Source: Opitutia bacterium (GTDB lineage Bacteria; Verrucomicrobiota; Verrucomicrobiia; Opitutales; Coraliomargaritaceae). From it: DNA of 7,215 nt. Shown piece by piece: positions 1 to 6,812 of this stretch. Under the pieces are notes generated by a model. That model was not told the DNA's origin and searched no databases. It saw only the letters and a list, made by a program, of their open reading frames with translations. Position numbers and translations under genes: made by a program. The DNA is taken from the NCBI GenBank assembly GCA_018663485.1, contig JABJQI010000040.1, forward strand, positions 1 through 7,215, in the 5' to 3' direction. Every line of letters starts with the position of its first letter. Positions within the stretch are counted from its first letter, which is position 1.

Positions 1-2543
1 AGTATATCCAATGTATCTTGCGGCATCAGACCACGGTCCCATTTGGAACCTTTGTAGCTACTGTAAGTGCCGTGTTCAGCGGCGATGTCGCTGGACGCTT
101 CGTAGGCGTAATAGGCGATGGCTTCCATGAACTCGTCGTTGAACTCGACGGCAGCTTGGGACGCGAATGCGATGTCTTTTTTGTAGAGCGTGTTTTGCAG
201 CCCCATGATGCCAAGCCCGATCGGACGGTGACGGCTGTTGGCAGTCTTGGCAGCTTCAGTCGGATAGAAGTTAATGTCGATCACGTTATCGAGTGCACGC
301 ACTGCGATGCTGATCGTCTCACGCAGCTTGGCATGATCCAGATTACCATCGGCATCAAGATGTGAGTCGAGCACCACCGAACCCAGATTACAAACAGCAG
401 TCTCTTCGTCGCTGGTATTGAGGGTAATCTCAGTGCAGAGATTCGAGCTGTGAATCACACCGCAGTGATCCTGCGGACTGCGTACATTACACGGGTCCTT
501 GAAAGTGATCCAAGGATGCCCTGTTTCAAAGATCATACGCAGCATTAACTTCCACAGGTCGATAGCGGGTTGCTTACGACCAAAGATTTCGCCGCGCTCT
601 GCCATCGCTTCATACTCGGTGTAGCGCTTTTCAAAAGCCTTACCGTAGAGTTCGTGCAAGTCAGGTGTTTCGTTCGAGCGGAACAGAGTCCACTCAGTGC
701 GGGCTTCCATACGCTGCATGAATAAATCCGGAATCCAGTTCGCGGTGTTCATGTCGTGCGTGCGGCGACGGTCATCACCGGTGTTTTTACGTAACTCGAG
801 GAAATCGGGCAAATCATTGTGCCACGACTCCAGGTACGCACAGCCAGAACCGCGACGTTTGCCGCCTTGGTTGACTGCGACGAGTTGGTCATTGTGCAAC
901 TTCAAGAATGGGATGACGCCTTGGCTTTCACCATTGGTACCTTTAATAAAGCCACCAGTGCCGCGAACTGCGGTCCAAGAACCTCCGAGGCCACCGGCCC
1001 ATTTGGACAAGAAGGCATTGTCGGCGATGCCACGGTGCATGATCGACTCAATGCTGTCATCGACCTTGTAGAGGTAACATGACGAGAGTTGCGAATGCAA
1101 GGTGCCAGAATTGAAAAGAGTCGGCGTAGAAGAGCAAAAGCGACGGCTTTTGTAGAGATTGTAAAGTCGGATGGCGTAGCCCTCACGATCGACCTTTTCG
1201 TGGTGAAACAAGCCCATGGAAACACGGATCCAAAAGTATTGTGGTACTTCAAGATGGCGGTGCTTTTTACCAGTTTTATCAACGATAAGGTAGCGGTCAT
1301 ATAAGGTTTGCACGCCAAGATAATCAAAGTCGAGGTCAGCGGATGGGTCGAGTGCAGCACTGATCTGATCAAGGTCGAAATCGAGCAGTTTTGGGTGGAT
1401 ACGTTCGATCTCAATAGCACGTTTTAGGTAGCTCTTAAAGCCACGCCGATGTGCTTCTTTGAGTTGCTCGACACCATCACTTAGAATGTCCCAATCCAGC
1501 ACTTCTTCGTAGATGTATGTTAACAACACACGACCAGCAAACAGCGAAAAGTCAGCATCGCGCTCGATCATACTCTTGGCATTCAGGATGATCGTCTTTT
1601 TTAAGTCCAAACGCGTCATCTCAGGATAGAGCGAGCGACGCAATTCATCATCAATTTCCTCGGCACTTAAATTAAGATCCAAGCCAATCATCGCAAATTC
1701 GATGCGGCGCTTGAGATCGAGACCATCCCAGAATGTATTCTCTCCGTTCGCTTCGGTAACGACGATCATCGATTCCTGCAATACTTCGCTCGAATCTACT
1801 TCTCCCTCATCTTCACGGACGCGCGAACGGTGTGCACGATAAAGGATGTATGCTTCGGCGACCTTGAAATGACCTTGGCGCATCATCTCTTCTTGCACCG
1901 CATCCTGGACATCTTCGATGTTGAGAAATGCCTGACCAGAACTATTGAGACGATCGGTTGCAGCGCGTGCGACCTCGACTGCTGGAGTCGAGTCCAATTG
2001 TAGCGAGAGAAAGGACTTCCGTACCGCGACTTCGATCTTCGCTTCGTTCCATGGCACGACTTGACCATTACGACGAATCAAACGAATCGAAACGGGATCA
2101 CGCTCACGCTCTTGACCCTTGGCGCGGCCAAAAACTAGACTCTTAGCGACGTCGTGCGCGTCGTTTTCAATCAATGCTTTCTCAATCAGCAGATGGATGT
2201 CATGGGCCGATAGTTTCAATGCACGTCCTTGCTCAATCGAAGTGGCCAGCACCTTGCCAACACTCTCAGCAATACTCGCGACAAACTTTTGATTCACATC
2301 CGTATAAATATCATCTTCCTGACGAGACAAAAGTAAGTCGGTCAGTGCCGCACCAATAGTGTCGGCAATCTCAGCAAGATCGAAGTCACGCTCTCCACCC
2401 TCGACCTCAATTTTAATTTCGGAGCGTTGAAAGTTGTCTTCGCCGATCACCGCCGCCCAATCAAAGCGCGGTTTTTTATCTTTAGGTGTGGATGCGTAGC
2501 GTTTGAGTTCGAGATCTTCTTCGAATGAAATTTTTTGAATCAT
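1..2543 (-). CDS. nrdA: Class I ribonucleoside-diphosphate reductase alpha (R1) subunit, C-terminus beyond the window
   Basis: This is the catalytic subunit of aerobic ribonucleotide reductase, which reduces NDPs to dNDPs in the cytoplasm together with NrdB. The frame is open from ATG (2543-2541) to the left edge, giving 847 residues; roughly the last 100, including the radical-transfer tyrosine pair and the C-terminal shuttle cysteines, are outside. Residues about 42-142 look like a degenerate ATP-cone and about 151-238 like a canonical one (RRNG...VVPWNEAKI, ending in AEAYILYR). Active-site residues are recognisable: C489 (SSCYLYKV) and C718 (TAVCNLGS) as the redox pair, and N701/C703/E705 (SSNLCTEI), with C703 the thiyl-radical cysteine. 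The 15-residue gap between C703 and C718 matches the eukaryotic/chlamydial style rather than E. coli. It follows nrdB by 126 bp on the same strand, with a terminator between. There is no Shine-Dalgarno before the ATG (upstream AACAACAAACA). Family assignment is certain. Confidence 0.97.
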   Translation of the reverse strand, partial: MIQKISFEEDLELKRYASTPKDKKPRFDWAAVIGEDNFQRSEIKIEVEGGERDFDLAEIADTIGAALTDLLLSRQEDDIYTDVNQKFVASIAESVGKVLATSIEQGRALKLSAHDIHLLIEKALIENDAHDVAKSLVFGRAKGQERERDPVSIRLIRRNGQVVPWNEAKIEVAVRKSFLSLQLDSTPAVEVARAATDRLNSSGQAFLNIEDVQDAVQEEMMRQGHFKVAEAYILYRAHRSRVREDEGEVDSSEVLQESMIVVTEANGENTFWDGLDLKRRIEFAMIGLDLNLSAEEIDDELRRSLYPEMTRLDLKKTIILNAKSMIERDADFSLFAGRVLLTYIYEEVLDWDILSDGVEQLKEAHRRGFKSYLKRAIEIERIHPKLLDFDLDQISAALDPSADLDFDYLGVQTLYDRYLIVDKTGKKHRHLEVPQYFWIRVSMGLFHHEKVDREGYAIRLYNLYKSRRFCSSTPTLFNSGTLHSQLSSCYLYKVDDSIESIMHRGIADNAFLSKWAGGLGGSWTAVRGTGGFIKGTNGESQGVIPFLKLHNDQLVAVNQGGKRRGSGCAYLESWHNDLPDFLELRKNTGDDRRRTHDMNTANWIPDLFMQRMEARTEWTLFRSNETPDLHELYGKAFEKRYTEYEAMAERGEIFGRKQPAIDLWKLMLRMIFETGHPWITFKDPCNVRSPQDHCGVIHSSNLCTEITLNTSDEETAVCNLGSVVLDSHLDADGNLDHAKLRETISIAVRALDNVIDINFYPTEAAKTANSRHRPIGLGIMGLQNTLYKKDIAFASQAAVEFNDEFMEAIAYYAYEASSDIAAEHGTYSSYKGSKWDRGLMPQDTLDI

Positions 2544-2610
2544 TGTTTGTTGTTTTGGTTCAAGTTAGTCAATGGGGTGGCTGGGTATGCCTAATAATCT
2601 GTAGAAATGG

Positions 2611-2642
2611 AAAAACGGAGTGCGCACTAGGTCCGCACTCCG
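2611..2642 (-). terminator. Intrinsic terminator between nrdB and nrdA
   Basis: Read on the minus strand there is a perfect 9-bp stem CGGAGTGCG / CGCACTCCG (2642-2634 with 2624-2616), a 9-nt loop, and then five Ts (2615-2611). It begins 28 nt after the nrdB stop and ends 68 nt before the nrdA ATG. This is the classic rho-independent arrangement, so nrdB transcripts probably stop here in part and nrdA needs read-through or its own promoter. I do not see a good -35/-10 pair in 2544-2610. Confidence 0.8.
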
Positions 2643-2669
2643 GAAACTGTAAATCGCCAAGCTTTTAGA

Positions 2670-3752
<1,083 letters not shown>

Positions 3753-3915
3753 AGGTCTGCTTGAGTGGTTGGTTAGGTTAAAATGGTTTAAAAGTGTTAA
3801 AAAAAGTACGAAAGTCGCGGTTTATTGATCGGGATAGCTATCGCCGCATCTGAAGCTGTTGAAAAGGAGTAAGATAGGAATTTTTTAGGGCAAACAGGGT
3901 CGTACGATGCACGCA

Positions 3916-3944
3916 AATATGTGCGAGCGAACCTGTGCTGTCAA
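3916..3944 (-). promoter_or_regulatory. Candidate nrdB sigma-70-type promoter
   Basis: On the minus strand there is a perfect -35 TTGACA (3944-3939), a 17-bp spacer, and CATATT (3921-3916), which matches four of six bases of the -10 consensus. Transcription would start near 3908, leaving an untranslated leader of about 155 nt before nrdB. The first NrdR-like box ends 9 bp upstream of the -35, a plausible position for control by that repressor. It was picked by eye, and another promoter within the AT-rich box region is possible. Confidence 0.45.
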
Positions 3945-3952
3945 ATAAATGA

Positions 3953-3968
3953 ACACTGTATATCGTAT
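3953..3968. promoter_or_regulatory. NrdR-box-like operator, promoter-proximal copy
   Basis: The 16-mer ACACTGTATATCGTAT follows the NrdR consensus acaCwAtATaTwGtgt except at positions 6, 12 and 15. NrdR is the ATP/dATP-sensing zinc-finger repressor of ribonucleotide reductase operons and normally binds paired boxes. The second copy starts exactly 31 bp away, which supports the call more than this single site does. Confidence 0.65.
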
Positions 3969-3983
3969 ATTTTTTATAAAATC

Positions 3984-3999
3984 GCACTATATATAGTAT
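3984..3999. promoter_or_regulatory. NrdR-box-like operator, distal copy
   Basis: The 16-mer GCACTATATATAGTAT matches the NrdR consensus core CwAtATaTwG perfectly, with deviations only at the outer edges (positions 1 and 15). It is itself an imperfect palindrome. With the copy at 3953 it forms a tandem pair spaced by 31 bp, three helical turns, as described for NrdR targets. The nearest ribonucleotide reductase gene is nrdB. Confidence 0.75.
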
Positions 4000-4031
4000 T
4001 TACGCACAAGTTATTCGCAAATCACTGTGAA

Positions 4032-4058
4032 CAACTTGCAGCGCAAGTTGAGCTCAAC
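4032..4058. repeat. Nested inverted repeats (possible operator)
   Basis: CAACTTGC (4032-4039) and GCAAGTTG (4043-4050) form a perfect 8-bp inverted repeat around AGC. The right arm overlaps a perfect 12-bp palindrome GTTGAGCTCAAC (4047-4058), so GTTG can pair with CAAC on either side. No T-run follows, so it is not a typical terminator. Function unknown; it may be a regulator site for either divergent gene. Confidence 0.4.
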
Positions 4059-4218
4059 CCGCATATTTATCAGCTTTATCGGAAATCGACATGCAGCTAG
4101 TTTATAACAGTAGATTGTGCCAATAAAAGTGCGTATTATTTCGAAAAATAGCAGCGGCTCAAAAAAATGCTCATAGTTCTGCAACTTTCTTTGCAAACCA
4201 CCGATTGTTTGAGTACGC

Positions 4219-4866
4219 ATGCACACACAGACACACGGTACTTTAGGCACTTGGACGACACATCCAACCCCGCCTGCTGGTATTATGCCGAAAACCACCC
4301 CAGCCACAGCCCCTGCCCCCGCAATCATTGTTGAAGACATCGACAGCGCTTGCTTGCGCGCTCTGGCCACAGGCGACGACAGTGCGTTCGCAAGCCTCGT
4401 ACAACGCTGGCAGACACGGCTGATCAATTTCTTTTACCGCTCCACCCGCAACCGGGCCGACGCCGAAGATCTCGCCCAAGAGACCTTCCTCGAGCTGTAC
4501 CGCGCTGCCCCACGCTACACCGCCCGCGGTACCTTCAGCGCATTTATCTTTACTCTCGCCCGCCGTCGCTTAATCGACAATTACCGCAAACACGACCGCC
4601 GCCCGCTTGACTTCATCGATCCCACCGACTTTGTGATGCAGCAGCAATCTGCACAAGCCGATGCAAGCCGCGAGATTGAAGAAGCCTTCCACATAGCGCT
4701 CGCTGCACTGCCAGAAAATCAGCGCAACGCTATTCTACTACGACAACAGCAAGGACTTGCCTACGACGAGATCGCCAAAGCCCTCGATACCAGCCTCAGC
4801 TCCGCAAAGACTTGGATACATCGGGCACGCACTCATCTGCGGCACGAACTCAAGGATTTCGCCTAG
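4219..4866 (+). CDS. ECF-type RNA polymerase sigma factor
   Basis: This sigma-70 family factor would redirect RNA polymerase to a specific promoter set. Region 2 spans about residues 57-127 (FASLVQRW..., then DAEDLAQETFLELYR, the core-binding and -10 element, then FIFTLARRRLIDNYRKHDRRP). Region 4 spans about 155-211 (ALPENQRNAILLRQQQGLAYDEIAKAL followed by the SLSSAKTWIHRARTHLR helix-turn-helix). Region 3 is replaced by a short linker, as in ECF factors. The first 22 residues (Thr/His/Pro-rich) look unlike the family, and an ATG at 4285 (residue 23, MPKTTP) would give 193 residues and is as likely or likelier. Neither start has a Shine-Dalgarno. It is followed by a one-TM protein and a secreted repeat protein on the same strand, the usual layout for a sigma factor controlled by a membrane anti-sigma partner. 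Confidence 0.92.
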   Translation: MHTQTHGTLGTWTTHPTPPAGIMPKTTPATAPAPAIIVEDIDSACLRALATGDDSAFASLVQRWQTRLINFFYRSTRNRADAEDLAQETFLELYRAAPRYTARGTFSAFIFTLARRRLIDNYRKHDRRPLDFIDPTDFVMQQQSAQADASREIEEAFHIALAALPENQRNAILLRQQQGLAYDEIAKALDTSLSSAKTWIHRARTHLRHELKDFA

Positions 4867-4878
4867 TCAATTCTTCCT

Positions 4879-4909
4879 ACCTTCCGACTTTCCCACCTTC
4901 AAACTTTCC
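4879..4909 (+). repeat. Pyrimidine-rich tandem repeat in the spacer between the sigma and membrane-protein genes
   Basis: Two 15-bp units of the form ACCTTC-NN-ACTTTCC lie at 4879-4893 and 4895-4909 (16-bp period) and differ only at the two N positions. The whole 57-bp spacer 4867-4923 is almost purine-free on the plus strand, so it holds no Shine-Dalgarno for the gene at 4924. It may be a slippage-derived repeat or an RNA-level signal; function unknown. Confidence 0.5.
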
Positions 4910-4923
4910 TACTGATTTTTATC

Positions 4924-5313
4924 ATGAAAACCACAAACTCACGCGACTCACTCGACAGTAAGATCGACGACCTTCTCGCCAGTTACACGCTTCAGCCCAG
5001 TGACGACTTCGTTGCACGCGTGCTGGCCGCTGCCGACGAGCTCCCCGCAAAGAAGCACACCAGCCCAGTCGGTCCGTTGCTACGTTTCGCACTGCCCATC
5101 GCCGCGCTGATCGTATTCGCCTTTACGCTCGCGCAATTTATGCTAACCAAACCCAGCATAGCGGCTGCTCCGGCACCTAGCGCAGCCGACATGCAGGAAA
5201 TCTTCTTACTCGAAGAAGGCCTCACCGGACTCAGCCAACTTAAGTACGAACAATTCAGCAGCACCAACTTGTTAAACACACTCGACGCACTCACCTTCGA
5301 CATCGAATCATGA
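4924..5313 (+). CDS. Single-pass membrane protein, probable anti-sigma factor
   Basis: This is a 129-residue protein with a cytoplasmic-looking N-terminus (residues 1-50, including SKIDDLLASYTLQPSDDFVARVL), one transmembrane segment at about 52-74 (LLRFALPIAALIVFAFTLA), and a short extracytoplasmic tail rich in Ala/Leu. No zinc-binding HxxxCxxC anti-sigma motif and no cysteine is present, so it is not a classical ZAS anti-sigma factor. The anti-sigma role is inferred from its place 57 bp after an ECF sigma gene, its topology, and its translational coupling (ATGA overlap at 5310-5313) to a secreted repeat protein. Betaproteobacterial loci with a sigma factor, a DUF3619 membrane protein and a DUF3106 protein have the same plan. 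The start follows GATTTTTATC without a Shine-Dalgarno. Confidence 0.8.
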   Translation: MKTTNSRDSLDSKIDDLLASYTLQPSDDFVARVLAAADELPAKKHTSPVGPLLRFALPIAALIVFAFTLAQFMLTKPSIAAAPAPSAADMQEIFLLEEGLTGLSQLKYEQFSSTNLLNTLDALTFDIES

Positions 5314-5867
5314 AAGCTTCTATACATATCGCAGCGCTCGCCTGCCTATTAATTGCAGCCACCAGCGTTGGCGCCCAAGGGGTCAATCGCAGAGCCCCCG
5401 AAGGCACATCCCAGCCTGGTACAGGCGCAGAAACACGCTTGCTGCAGCACCTGCTGCAAATGAACGACGCCGAGCTGGTCAATTTGCGTCAAACCGTCGA
5501 GCGCATCGAAAAGATGTCGCCCCAAGAAAAGGCACAGCTACGCGAACGAATCAGCAAATTTGACAACATGGCACCCGAAAAAGTCGCCGCGATGCGTAAG
5601 AAATTCGAAGCCTTGCCTCGGGAGCAGCGCGAAACCATGCGCAAACGCTGGATGGAGATGAGCCCCGAACAGCGCGCAGAATGGCGCACACTACTCAATG
5701 CGATGTCGCCCGCAGAGCGCAAAGCTGTTTTTAATGAGCAAGGCTTCATGGCGCCCCCTCTGCATAACCACAAAAAAGGCCCGGGCGCAAAGCGCCCCAA
5801 CGGCAAGGGACCTCAGTCTGAACGCAGCACCAAGCCAGGTGGAGAGACAGCGGATACAGAAAATTAA
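5310..5867 (+). CDS. Secreted helical-repeat protein, DUF3106-like, probable partner of the sigma/anti-sigma pair
   Basis: This is a 185-residue protein with a signal peptide at residues 1 to about 22 (hydrophobic IAALACLLIAATSVGA, likely cut before Gln23). Residues 51-146 form six helical repeats starting at M51, M69, M87, L102, M117 and M132. Each follows a hydrophobic-S/P-x-E pattern and then basic residues (for example MSPEQRAEWR); the period is 18 residues for the first two units and 15 afterwards. The C-terminus (147-185) is a Pro/Gly/Lys-rich, probably disordered tail containing HNH. The repeat style resembles DUF3106 and, more loosely, periplasmic stress proteins of the CpxP/Spy type. 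The start codon overlaps the stop of the preceding membrane-protein gene (ATGA), so the two are probably co-translated. A sensor or ligand-binding role in the periplasm is inference. Confidence 0.85.
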   Translation: MKASIHIAALACLLIAATSVGAQGVNRRAPEGTSQPGTGAETRLLQHLLQMNDAELVNLRQTVERIEKMSPQEKAQLRERISKFDNMAPEKVAAMRKKFEALPREQRETMRKRWMEMSPEQRAEWRTLLNAMSPAERKAVFNEQGFMAPPLHNHKKGPGAKRPNGKGPQSERSTKPGGETADTEN

Positions 5868-5951
5868 AAAAATAAAATCGCTGGCTTGACAGAATGAACT
5901 TCTGAAGCAATCTCCGCATCTTCGTTAGCGATTAACGTCACTAACAAACTT
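5868..5951. other. Gap between the sigma cassette and the tRNA genes
   Basis: This 84-bp gap has no terminator hairpin after the upstream gene, only an A-rich stretch. It contains a TTGACA hexamer (5886-5891), but the 17-bp spacer leads to AATCTC, a poor -10. There is also a short dyad CGTTA/TAACG (5923-5927 and 5933-5937). The tRNAs may be expressed from a promoter here or by read-through. Confidence 0.35.
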
Positions 5952-6024
<73 letters not shown>

Positions 6025-6031
6025 AGTAACG

Positions 6032-6107
<76 letters not shown>

Positions 6108-6112
6108 CTTTT

Positions 6113-6146
6113 AAACCCTTAAGTTCAACGACTTAAGGGTTTTTTT
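6113..6146 (+). terminator. Intrinsic terminator after the tRNA genes
   Basis: A perfect 12-bp stem, AAACCCTTAAGT (6113-6124) with ACTTAAGGGTTT (6131-6142), encloses a 6-nt loop TCAACG. A run of seven Ts spans 6140-6146. It begins 5 nt after the CCA end of tRNA-Thr and ends the tRNA transcript. The upstream A-run is only three bases, so termination in the reverse direction would be weaker. Confidence 0.93.
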
Positions 6147-6190
6147 GTGCCCGCAGCACGGACTGCCCAATTGCAAGGAAATGCACCAAA

Positions 6191-6229
6191 AAGCATTAAT
6201 ATGCTTGATAAATAGGCACTTTTAGGCAC
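6191..6229. promoter_or_regulatory. Dyad plus direct repeat upstream of the integrase remnant
   Basis: A 6-bp dyad AAGCAT-TAAT-ATGCTT (6191-6206) is followed by two copies of TAGGCAC (6213-6219 and 6223-6229) one helical turn apart. They lie 26-64 bp before the integrase start. They could be operator or recombinase arm-type sites; the evidence is only position and pattern. Confidence 0.3.
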
Positions 6230-6254
6230 ACTTAGTGACTAATCCCCTCATCCT

Positions 6255-6812
6255 ATGCGTGCACCAAAAGCCCCTCCGATTACACCAATATTCGATAAAA
6301 GCAGAAAGCGCTGGCGCTTATCGATTCCTAAGAAATATTCGGCTAGCGGGAAACGCGAACGAAAGTTTTTTAAAAGCAAGAGGGCCGCAGAAGTTGAAGC
6401 CGAACGCCTCAAAGCAATGCTCTCTCAATGGGGTTCGCAGAGTCGTAAAATACCCGCGGACCTAGCCCAAGATGCACTACGGGCTCATGCTATCCTGCTC
6501 TCCGAAGGCTTCACAGAGAGCTTGAGCGAGGTCGCTCAAAGCTTTGTAAAGCGCGCCCAAGAACGTAACGCCTCAGTACCGTTTAAAACTGCATGGGAAG
6601 CATACAGACAGACCCGAAAAGGCTTAAGCCAGACTTACCTAGGAACTGTTGAGCGCACCATGTTCAAGATAGCTCTTGAGATCGGAGAGACTAATTTGCG
6701 CGACTTAACCGGTGAGTCTGTCGAACAGGCCCTCGAAAAGCACTTCCACATAGAGATCGGTATTGGTATTATCGAAGCCGATATTACCCTCGATGATCGT
6801 GCCCTGCGCTAG
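6255..6812 (+). CDS. Truncated tyrosine recombinase (integrase) remnant, likely pseudogene
   Basis: The first 164 residues look like the N-terminal half of a phage/island integrase. Residues about 12-55 form a basic arm-binding region (FDKSRKRWRLSIPKK, then a KFFKSKRAAEVEAERL helix). Residues about 110-164 resemble the SAM-like core-binding domain (TAWEAYRQTRKGLSQTYLGTVERTMFKI by position, ending LTGESVEQALEKHF). After F164 (codon 6744-6746) the frame runs antisense through the opposing beta-helix gene and stops at 6812, so residues 165-185 are not native. The catalytic domain with the Arg-HxxR-Tyr residues is absent, and the product cannot recombine DNA. It starts 148 bp after tRNA-Thr, the usual place for an integrase next to its tRNA attachment site. 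The ATG at 6255 is the first in frame after a stop and has no Shine-Dalgarno. Confidence 0.75.
   Translation: MRAPKAPPITPIFDKSRKRWRLSIPKKYSASGKRERKFFKSKRAAEVEAERLKAMLSQWGSQSRKIPADLAQDALRAHAILLSEGFTESLSEVAQSFVKRAQERNASVPFKTAWEAYRQTRKGLSQTYLGTVERTMFKIALEIGETNLRDLTGESVEQALEKHFHIEIGIGIIEADITLDDRALR

Larger units (their letters stand above)
3753..4218. other. Divergent intergenic control region (nrdB leader and sigma-factor upstream region)
   Basis: This is a 466-bp gap between the divergent nrdB and sigma-factor genes. The left part (3753-3910) would be a leader of about 155 nt for nrdB if the TTGACA promoter is used; apart from a 10-bp palindrome GATAGCTATC at 3833-3842 I see no recognisable riboswitch. 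The centre (3916-4058) is AT-rich and carries a promoter candidate, two NrdR-like boxes, two DnaA-like 9-mers and nested palindromes. The right part (4059-4218) shows only a short TGCAA-N6-TTGCA dyad (4180-4195) and no convincing promoter for the sigma gene. Open frames on the minus strand here have no family features and appear to be chance. Confidence 0.6.

Noticed and set aside
902..1420. Minus-strand open frame of 172 codons within nrdA
   Set aside because: It is in a different frame from NrdA, whose own frame is uninterrupted here and carries conserved motifs.
1..2543. Possible frameshift or broken nrdA, because no single long frame closes in the window
   Set aside because: The frame starting at 2543 is continuous to the left edge and carries ordered conserved motifs; it is only cut by the window.
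3753..3910. Possible riboswitch in the nrdB leader (for example cobalamin)
   Set aside because: No conserved B12-box or other aptamer core is visible; class I ribonucleotide reductase is also not the usual target.
4011..4427. Minus-strand open frame of 138 codons over the intergenic region and sigma gene start
   Set aside because: Its composition is erratic, it overlaps the promoter/operator region and the sigma gene, and it has no family features.
5886..5914. Promoter for the tRNA genes at TTGACA 5886-5891
   Set aside because: The -10 at the right distance (AATCTC) is poor and the start would be far from the tRNA; kept only as a note.
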